Positions 14,494 to 18,816 of a DNA stretch of 18,816 bases are shown here, in pieces. Both the position numbers and the translations under genes were made by a program. The notes under the pieces are model-generated. The model did no database searches. It was not told the origin of the DNA and saw only the letters and a program-made list of their open reading frames with translations. The stretch spans positions 1 through 18,816 of the forward strand of contig DATFRS010000378.1 of NCBI GenBank assembly GCA_035263065.1, written 5' to 3'. The DNA is from Dokdonella_A sp035263065. Lineage in GTDB: Bacteria > Pseudomonadota > Gammaproteobacteria > Xanthomonadales > Rhodanobacteraceae. The first letter of the stretch is position 1; each line of letters starts with the position of its first letter.

Positions 14494-15255
14494 GTGCACC
14501 CGCTGCGCTGGATCGGCCGTCGTCTCGCCCACTATCTGTCCGAGCCGCGCGGCAACGCGCACGTGACGACCAGCCGCCCCGACCTCCTCGCGGCAGCGCT
14601 GCGCAAGGGCGACGTGCTGCTCGTCGAAGGCACGAGCCGCTTCTCGAGCGCGATCCGCTACATCACGCAGTCGACCTGGTCGCACGCGGCGCTGTTCATC
14701 GGCGATGCGCTCGGCGAGCGCCACGGCGAGACGCTGCTCTTCATCGAAGCCGACATCAACGAAGGCGTGCGCGTGATGCCGCTCGAGCACTACGTGCACT
14801 GGCACACGCGCATCTGCCGGCCGGTCGGGCTCACCGACGTCGAGGTCGACGCGCTGATCAAGTATGCCGCCGACCGCATCGGCAACCAGTACGACGTGCG
14901 CAACGTCGTCGATCTTGCGCGCTATCTCGTGCGCACGCCGCCGGTGCCGGACAAGTACAAGCGGCGCCTGCTCTCGATCGGCAGCGGCGACCCGACCCGT
15001 GCGATCTGCTCGTCGCTGATCGCGGCCGCGTTCGCGTCGGTGCGCTATCCGGTGCTGCCGGACGTCGAGATCGCGCGCTCGAAGGGCAAGGCCGGCAAGG
15101 ACCAGGAGCGCGAGATCCTGCACATCCGCGACTCGAGCCTGTACGCGCCGCGCGATTTCGACGTGTCGCCGTACTTTAGGATCGTCAAGCCTTCGCTGCA
15201 GGAAGGGTTCGATCCGCACTCTCTGACCTGGGCGCCGGCGGTTGATCCGGGGTGA
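14494..15255 (+). CDS. YiiX/YebB-like NlpC/P60-superfamily cysteine hydrolase
   Basis: This 253-residue protein has the circularly permuted NlpC/P60 arrangement of the YiiX group: the histidine comes first (STWSHAALFIG, His64), followed by Glu86 (LFIEADI), and the cysteine last (RAICSSLIAAAF, Cys172). The KGDVLLVEGTSRFSSAIRYIT segment before the histidine is typical of the group. No signal peptide is seen. Related enzymes cut amide or thioester bonds, and some act on lipids; the substrate here is unknown. The start is GTG, supported by GGAGG (14484-14488) exactly five bases upstream. It follows prmA after 32 bases and is probably the last gene of this operon, just before a repeat-filled intergenic region. 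I do not recall it as a standard member of this gene order. Confidence 0.88.
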   Translation: MHPLRWIGRRLAHYLSEPRGNAHVTTSRPDLLAAALRKGDVLLVEGTSRFSSAIRYITQSTWSHAALFIGDALGERHGETLLFIEADINEGVRVMPLEHYVHWHTRICRPVGLTDVEVDALIKYAADRIGNQYDVRNVVDLARYLVRTPPVPDKYKRRLLSIGSGDPTRAICSSLIAAAFASVRYPVLPDVEIARSKGKAGKDQEREILHIRDSSLYAPRDFDVSPYFRIVKPSLQEGFDPHSLTWAPAVDPG

Positions 15256-15273
15256 TCGCTCGCCGTCCGCCCA

Positions 15274-15329
15274 CCTTCGTCATTCCGGCGGAAGCCACTC
15301 GCCTTCGTCATTCCGGCGGAAGCCGGAAT
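15274..15329. repeat. Tandem 23-bp direct repeat with REP-type hairpin
   Basis: The 23 bases at 15274-15296 (CCTTCGTCATTCC then GGCGGAAGCC) recur exactly at 15302-15324, a 28-base period. The second copy extends into a perfect palindrome, ATTCCGGC (15310-15317), loop GGAA, GCCGGAAT (15322-15329), followed by CCATTTTGACG. This is the common CGTCATTCC...GGAATCC class of extragenic palindrome; the first copy lacks the right arm. Confidence 0.85.
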
Positions 15330-15407
15330 CCATTTTGACGTTGGCTTTTGGCGCAATCGCGACAACCAACTCACGTCCGTGTGCGTTCGTCCGACATCCT
15401 GTCGGCC

Positions 15408-15443
15408 GGTTACTTTCTTTTGCTTGCCCAAAAGAAAGTAACC
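15408..15443. repeat. 15-bp perfect inverted repeat
   Basis: GGTTACTTTCTTTTG (15408-15422) and its exact complement CAAAAGAAAGTAACC (15429-15443) flank the loop CTTGCC. A smaller hairpin, CCGACA-tcc-TGTCGG (15391-15405), lies just before it. I recall the AAAAGAAAGTAACCAAAGAAA sequence as a widely dispersed repeat in Xanthomonadales genomes; copy number here cannot be checked. Confidence 0.85.
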
Positions 15444-15456
15444 AAAGAAAACGGCA

Positions 15457-15613
15457 CCCTCGCGGCCGCGGTCGCCGGCGGTGCCGGCGACTTCGCAAGC
15501 GCGCGGCGGGGTTCGCTGACAGTACGTCCCTGTACAGGCAGCGAACTCGCGCGCATCCTGCGCGCGACCGCTTCGCGGCTTTTTCCTCCGCGCGCTTGCC
15601 GCGGCCGAGAGGG
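15457..15613. repeat. Nested multi-branch inverted-repeat element (possible structured RNA or cruciform repeat)
   Basis: The outer stem pairs 15457-15471 with 15599-15613 (14 of 15 pairs). A side hairpin is perfect: GTCGCCGGC (15471-15479), loop GGT, GCCGGCGAC (15483-15491). The second long stem, CAAGCGCGCGG (15496-15506) with CCGCGCGCTTG (15588-15598), is perfect over 11 bp. Inside it, three hairpins follow without gaps: GTTCGCTG/CAGCGAAC (15511-15518/15539-15546), TCGCGCGCA/TGCGCGCGA (15547-15555/15559-15567) and CCGC/GCGG (15568-15571/15575-15578), the last followed by CTTTTT. The right arms of the two long stems are contiguous. The short last hairpin with its T-run could serve as a terminator for the upstream operon. 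Confidence 0.7.
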
Positions 15614-15655
15614 GACCCGAAGAGCGAAAGCGAGGAGCAAATCACCAAAGACCTG

Positions 15656-15684
15656 CGTCATCCCCGCGAAAGCGGGACCCAGCG
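15656..15684. repeat. REP-type palindrome
   Basis: The element runs CGTCATCCCCGCGAAAG, then CGGGACCCAGCG. The hairpin is CCCGC (15663-15667), loop GAAA, GCGGG (15672-15676). It belongs to the same class as the element after purH at 18756. Confidence 0.8.
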
Positions 15685-15714
15685 CCTTCGCCGCATCGGT
15701 TGTGACTCCGTCCC

Positions 15715-15743
15715 CCTACAAAGCGCCCGGACACCACTAGAAT
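15715..15743 (+). promoter_or_regulatory. Predicted promoter giving a leaderless mRNA for the zinc-ribbon gene
   Basis: TAGAAT (15738-15743) matches the -10 consensus at five of six positions. CCTACA (15715-15720) is a weak -35 at 17 bases. Transcription would start at about 15750-15751, on the ATG itself, and no ribosome-binding site is present (only CCCCTCC before the ATG). Confidence 0.5.
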
Positions 15744-15750
15744 CCCCTCC

Positions 15751-16539
15751 ATGTACACGCAGTGCCCCGAGTGCCTGACGATTTTCCGCCTGACCGGCGC
15801 CGATCTCGCGGCGACGATCGGCAGCGTGCGCTGCGGGCACTGCAATGCCGTCTTCGACGCGCTGCGCACGCTGACCGAGCAGCTGCCGCCCGAGCCGATC
15901 GGCAACCTCGAGCCGCATCCGACGCAGGTCGCGCCGCCGCAGCTTGGGCTGCCGGTGTTCCGGCCGAGTCCGAACCAGGGCGCGCTGCTGTTCGATCCCG
16001 ACGATCGCCCGCGCGCGCAGGAGCGGCCGGTGACGCCGGCGTTCACGCGGCGCCATCGCGCGCGGCCGCGGCGCAACGGGACCTGGATCGCCGGCAGCGT
16101 CGTGCTGACGCTCGCGCTCGGCGGGCAGATCGCATGGGCCGAGCGCGCGCTGTGGCTCGACGACGCGCGCGTGCGCGGCATCCTCGATCCCGCGTGCGCG
16201 CGCGTCGGGTGCACGCTGCCGCCGCGTCACGACGTCGGCGAGCTCGAGCTCCTGTCGCGCGACATCCGTCCGCATCCGTCGGTGCCGGGCGCGCTGATCA
16301 TCTCGGCGACCGTGCGCAACGACGCCGCGTTTGCGCAGGCGTTTCCGACCGTCGAGATCACGCTCTCCGATCTCGACGAGACGCGCATCGCGATGCGCCG
16401 CTTCCAGCCGCGCGACTACGTCAGCGACCCGCGCACGATCGCGACGGGACTTGCACCGGGCGCGAGCACCGCGCTCGTGTTCGAGGTTGCCGATCCCGGC
16501 AAGAACGCGGTCGCATTCGAGTTCAAGTTCGGCGATTGA
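15751..16539 (+). CDS. MJ0042-type zinc-ribbon / DUF3426 membrane protein
   Basis: This 262-residue protein starts with a four-cysteine zinc ribbon (Cys5, Cys8, Cys28, Cys31: CPEC...CGHC) of the MJ0042 type. A Pro/Arg-rich linker of about 75 residues and one transmembrane helix (about 111-130) follow. The C-terminal DUF3426 domain (about 160-262) has the pattern ISATVRNDAAFAQAFPTVEITLSDLD...PGAST, resembling a FxLYD-like beta-sandwich. The zinc ribbon would be cytoplasmic and the C-terminal domain periplasmic. The function is unknown; related proteins commonly lie between prmA and fis, as here. The start must be at or near ATG 15751 because the first ribbon cysteine is residue 5, so the lack of a ribosome-binding site is notable. 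Confidence 0.88.
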   Translation: MYTQCPECLTIFRLTGADLAATIGSVRCGHCNAVFDALRTLTEQLPPEPIGNLEPHPTQVAPPQLGLPVFRPSPNQGALLFDPDDRPRAQERPVTPAFTRRHRARPRRNGTWIAGSVVLTLALGGQIAWAERALWLDDARVRGILDPACARVGCTLPPRHDVGELELLSRDIRPHPSVPGALIISATVRNDAAFAQAFPTVEITLSDLDETRIAMRRFQPRDYVSDPRTIATGLAPGASTALVFEVADPGKNAVAFEFKFGD

Positions 16540-16632
16540 TCGCTCGCGCTCGATCGCGTGAACGCAGCGAAGGGTTTGCTGCATCGCCGCGTGAGGAACT
16601 TCACGCAAGTCCGCGCGCGCGTTGAGATCGCC

Positions 16633-16657
16633 GACGATGATGCAAAAAATCATCGTC
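16633..16657. promoter_or_regulatory. Perfect 9-bp palindrome upstream of the fis promoter
   Basis: GACGATGAT (16633-16641) and ATCATCGTC (16649-16657) flank GCAAAAA. It ends seven bases before the predicted -35 at 16665, in an unusually A-rich spot for this genome, so it may be an operator. It is not followed by a T-run on the plus strand. I did not find an exact Fis consensus in it. Confidence 0.4.
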
Positions 16658-16664
16658 ACGGGAC

Positions 16665-16693
16665 TTATCAAGCCGCCGTCGCGGCGCTAATAT
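16665..16693 (+). promoter_or_regulatory. Predicted sigma70-type promoter for fis
   Basis: TTATCA (16665-16670) and TAATAT (16688-16693) are separated by 17 bases and each match consensus at four of six positions. Transcription would start near 16700, leaving a leader of about 70 bases before the GTG at 16770. Confidence 0.5.
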
Positions 16694-16703
16694 CCTCTCC
16701 CCG

Positions 16704-16724
16704 TGTGCACCCGCAACGTGCACA
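16704..16724 (+). promoter_or_regulatory. Leader hairpin at the 5' end of the fis transcript
   Basis: TGTGCAC (16704-16710) and GTGCACA (16718-16724) form a perfect 7-bp stem around CCGCAAC. It would lie within the first 25 bases of the predicted fis mRNA, where it could affect mRNA stability, or bind a dimeric regulator as DNA. Confidence 0.35.
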
Positions 16725-16769
16725 TTGGCCGCTCAAGGAAGTTCGAACATCCAACGGGGCCATCTTCTC

Positions 16770-17051
16770 GTGAATGCCGTCAGTGTCCTGCGCGCCGAAG
16801 CCGCGCACGAACCGCAATTGCAACCTGCGCTCCGCGAGTATGTCGCGCGCGCGGTGCGCCGCTATCTCGCCGACGTCGAATCGCAGCCGCGCGAAGGCCT
16901 GCACGCGCTCGTGCTGCACGAGGTCGAATCGCCGCTGCTCGGCGAAGTGATGGCCTGGTACGGCGGCAACCAGAGCAAGGCCGCGGCCGCGCTCGGCATC
17001 AATCGCGCGACGCTGCGCAAGAAGCTGCATCAGTACGGTCTCACGGACTAA
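16770..17051 (+). CDS. fis: Fis-family nucleoid-associated DNA-binding protein
   Basis: Fis is a small dimeric DNA-bending protein that organises the nucleoid and activates rRNA and growth-phase genes. The 93-residue product has the expected size. The C-terminal helix-turn-helix is complete: GGNQSKAAAALGINRATLRKKLHQYG. The central dimerisation helices precede it (ALREYVARAVRRYLADVE and ALVLHEVESPLLGEVMAWY). The GTG start (reading MNAVSVLRAE) was preferred to an upstream TTG at 16725, which would add an unconserved stretch; GGGG about ten bases before the GTG is a weak ribosome-binding site. In many gammaproteobacteria fis follows dusB, which is not here; the zinc-ribbon gene precedes it instead. 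Confidence 0.93.
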   Translation: MNAVSVLRAEAAHEPQLQPALREYVARAVRRYLADVESQPREGLHALVLHEVESPLLGEVMAWYGGNQSKAAAALGINRATLRKKLHQYGLTD

Positions 17052-17138
17052 GCCCGTCGGCGGGGGCTCGAATCGCACGTTCGTGCGCCCTCGCCGCTGA
17101 TCCTTCGCGCTTTTTCCACGCGCGCTCGGAAGCGCCGG

Positions 17139-17144
17139 TATACT
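17139..17144 (+). promoter_or_regulatory. Predicted -10 element of the purH promoter
   Basis: TATACT at 17139-17144 is a five-of-six -10 match. No good -35 lies at 16-18 bases (CCACGC at 17 bases); a TTTTTCC tract lies a little farther up (17111-17117). Transcription would start near 17151, leaving a leader of about 22 bases that contains no Shine-Dalgarno sequence. Confidence 0.5.
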
Positions 17145-17172
17145 CTCGGCCCTCACCGTCCCGATCCGCCCC

Positions 17173-18750
17173 ATGTTCGATGCGACCCTGGTGCCCGTCC
17201 GGCGGGCGCTGATCAGCGTTTCCGACAAGACCGGCCTCGTCGATTTCGCGCACGGCCTCGACGCGCTCGGCATCTCGCTGGTCTCGACCGGCGGCACGGC
17301 GGCGGCGCTGCGCCAGGCCGGCGTGCCGGTCACCGACGTGTCGACGCTGACCGGCTTCCCCGAGATCATGGACGGCCGCGTCAAGACGCTGCACCCGAAA
17401 GTGCACGGCGGCCTGCTCGGCCGGCGCGGTACCGACGATGCGGTGATGTCGCAGCACGATATCGCGCCGATCGACCTGCTCGTCGTCAATCTCTATCCGT
17501 TCGAAGCGACGACCGCGCGCCCCGACTGCACGCTCGCCGACGCGATCGAGAACATCGACGTCGGCGGCCCGGCGATGCTGCGCGCGGCGGCGAAGAATCA
17601 CGAGCACGTGACCGTCGTCGTCGATCCGACCGACTACGCCGAGATCCTCGAGGCGCTCGCGCACGGCGGCACGCGCCTCACGCTGCGGCGCCGACTCGCC
17701 GCGAAAGCGTACGGCCACACGGCGCGCTACGACGGGGTCATCGCGAACTACCTCGGCTCGCGCCCCGACAGCGAGCGCATCGAGCCGTTCGCGCCCACGC
17801 TGCATCTTTCGTTCGAGCTGAAGCAGACGCTGCGCTACGGCGAGAATCCGCACCAGGGCGGCGCGCTCTACGTCGAGCAGCACGTGCCGGCCGGCACGGT
17901 CGCCGCGGCGCGCGTGCTCGCGGGCAAGGAGCTCTCGTTCAACAACATCGCCGACGCCGACGCGGCGCTCGAATGCGTCAAGGCGTTCCGCAAGACGCCG
18001 GCCTGCGTCATCGTCAAGCATTCCAATCCGTGCGGCGTCGCGCTCGGCAAGGACCTCGGCGAGGCCTACGAGCACGCCTACGCCTGCGACCCGGTCTCGG
18101 CGTTCGGCGGCATCATCGCGTTCAACCGCACGCTCGACGCCGAAACCGCCGACACGATCATCAAGCGCCAGTTCGTCGAGGTCGTGATCGCGCCCGACAT
18201 CGACGCGAAGGCGCTGGCGACGCTGTCGGCGAAGCCGAACGTGCGCGTGCTCGCGAGCGGCCACTGGGACGAGAACGCGCCGCAGGCGTTCGACTACAAG
18301 CGCATCGAAGGCGGCCTCCTCGTGCAGGACTCCGATCGCGACACGCTGCTGATGACCGACCTCAAGGTCGTGTCCAAGCGCGTGCCGGATGCGGCGGAGC
18401 TGCGCGATCTCCTGTTCGCGTGGCACGTCGCGATGTTCGTGAAGTCGAACGCGATCGTCTACGCGCGCGACGGCTACACGGTCGGCATCGGCGCGGGCCA
18501 GATGAGCCGCGTCGTCAGCGCGAAGATCGCCGCGATGAAAGCCGCCGAAGCCGGGCTCGAAGTGCGCGGCTGCGGCATGGCGTCGGATGCGTTCTTTCCG
18601 TTCCGCGACGGCATCGACGCTGCGGCCGAAGCCGGCATCCGCGCGGTGATCCAGCCCGGCGGCTCGATGCGCGACGACGAAGTGATCACCGCCGCGGACG
18701 AGCACGGCATGGCGATGGTGTTCACCGGCGTGCGCCATTTCCGCCATTGA
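17173..18750 (+). CDS. purH: Bifunctional AICAR formyltransferase / IMP cyclohydrolase
   Basis: PurH performs the last two steps of de novo IMP synthesis in the cytoplasm: formylation of AICAR with 10-formyl-tetrahydrofolate, then ring closure. The 525-residue protein matches the family length. The N-terminal cyclohydrolase domain (about 1-200) has RRALISVSDKTGLVDFA, STGGTA, GFPEIMDGRVKTLHPKVHGG and NLYPF. The C-terminal formyltransferase domain has LRYGENPHQ (220-228), catalytic Lys282-His283 in VKHSNPCG, and SDAFFPFRDG and GGSMRDDEVI near the end. Every key motif is intact. The ATG at 17173 fits the family N-terminus but has no ribosome-binding site. It follows fis after 121 bases and has its own -10 element. 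purD commonly follows purH; here the window ends in a repeat. Confidence 0.98.
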   Translation: MFDATLVPVRRALISVSDKTGLVDFAHGLDALGISLVSTGGTAAALRQAGVPVTDVSTLTGFPEIMDGRVKTLHPKVHGGLLGRRGTDDAVMSQHDIAPIDLLVVNLYPFEATTARPDCTLADAIENIDVGGPAMLRAAAKNHEHVTVVVDPTDYAEILEALAHGGTRLTLRRRLAAKAYGHTARYDGVIANYLGSRPDSERIEPFAPTLHLSFELKQTLRYGENPHQGGALYVEQHVPAGTVAAARVLAGKELSFNNIADADAALECVKAFRKTPACVIVKHSNPCGVALGKDLGEAYEHAYACDPVSAFGGIIAFNRTLDAETADTIIKRQFVEVVIAPDIDAKALATLSAKPNVRVLASGHWDENAPQAFDYKRIEGGLLVQDSDRDTLLMTDLKVVSKRVPDAAELRDLLFAWHVAMFVKSNAIVYARDGYTVGIGAGQMSRVVSAKIAAMKAAEAGLEVRGCGMASDAFFPFRDGIDAAAEAGIRAVIQPGGSMRDDEVITAADEHGMAMVFTGVRHFRH

Positions 18751-18755
18751 TATTC

Positions 18756-18816
18756 CGTCGTTCCCGCGAATGCGGGAACCCAGCGACTTCATTGGAAAGG
18801 CACTGGGTCCCCGCTT
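18756..18816. repeat. REPIN-like pair of inverted REP palindromes, cut by the window end
   Basis: The first element is CGTCGTTCCCGCGAATG followed by CGGGAACCCAGCG (starting at 18756-18757), with a perfect 7-bp hairpin TTCCCGC (18761-18767), loop GAAT, GCGGGAA (18772-18778). After a spacer of about 17 bases, CACTGGGTCCCCGCTT (18801-18816) begins what looks like the inverted second copy. The element starts six bases after the purH stop and could act as its transcript end. Confidence 0.75.

Larger units (their letters stand above)
15256..15750. other. 495-base intergenic region filled with palindromic repeats
   Basis: No credible gene lies here. A plus-strand frame (15348-15740) is open, but its translation (YFLLLAQKKVTKE...) is of a type I recall from many spurious hypothetical proteins lying over dispersed repeats in Xanthomonadales genomes. 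The region holds, in order, a tandem 23-bp direct repeat (15274-15329), a 6-bp hairpin (15391-15405), a 15-bp perfect hairpin (15408-15443), a nested inverted-repeat element (15457-15613), a REP-type hairpin (15656-15684) and the promoter of the next gene. Confidence 0.85.

Noticed and set aside
15348..15740. Plus-strand 130-codon frame over the repeat region (YFLLLAQKKVTKE...)
   Set aside because: It lies entirely on palindromic repeats and its translation is of the type produced by dispersed repeats. No ribosome site.
17041..18792. Minus-strand open frame of 583 codons opposite purH
   Set aside because: Antisense shadow of purH, with Arg/Ala/Asp-rich composition and no motif.

Overview
The window looks like a chromosomal segment of a high-GC gammaproteobacterium, most likely from the Xanthomonadales/Lysobacterales and perhaps Rhodanobacteraceae. 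I infer this from the very GC-rich codon use, from the gene order dsbD - tlpA-like - aroQ - accB - accC - prmA - (zinc-ribbon DUF3426 protein) - fis - purH, which I recall from this order, and from the dispersed palindromic repeats. No similarity search was run, so the taxonomy is inference.

Layout. (1) 1-2034, plus strand: the 3' part of dsbD (5' end outside the window) and a tightly linked TlpA-like thioredoxin, forming a periplasmic thiol-reduction pair. (2) About 2.04-10.75 kb: an accessory block placed between tlpA and aroQ. It holds a plus-strand pair, an ECF43/TIGR02999-like sigma factor and a membrane-anchored Ser/Thr kinase with a TPR-like sensor region (2213-5685). Two minus-strand operons follow. 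One encodes an exported leucine-rich-repeat protein and an exported protein of 13 propeller-like repeats, joined by an ATGA overlap (8628 down to 5792). The other encodes a SAM methyltransferase, an exported cysteine-hydrolase-like protein, a mini heme-copper-oxidase-like membrane protein and a 75-residue winged-helix-like protein (10669 down to 8728). (3) 10.9-15.3 kb, plus strand: aroQ (TTG start), accB, accC, a small lipoprotein, prmA and a YiiX-like cysteine hydrolase, closely packed. (4) 15256-15750: a 495-base intergenic region filled with palindromic repeats and one elaborate nested inverted-repeat element. (5) 15751-18750: a zinc-ribbon/DUF3426 membrane protein with a possibly leaderless mRNA, fis, and purH, followed by a REP-type repeat cut by the window end.

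The main finding is in the accessory block. Both minus-strand operons are preceded, in non-coding DNA and in the correct orientation, by the same 27-base element: TGTCCGATTCG, six variable bases, then CCGAACGTAG. Similarity stops abruptly at its edges. TGTC(7-mer)-N15-CGTA has the form of an ECF sigma promoter (-35 TGTC type, -10 CGT type). The simplest model is that the neighbouring kinase activates the neighbouring sigma factor, which turns on both operons, producing exported LRR and propeller proteins, a peptidase-like protein and membrane functions. The two exported repeat proteins also share a C-terminal Cys...[IV]F-x-[DN]-G-F-[DE] tail, possibly an uncharacterised sorting or anchoring signal. 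The sequence shows the motif, the operons and the tail. The regulatory link is inference.
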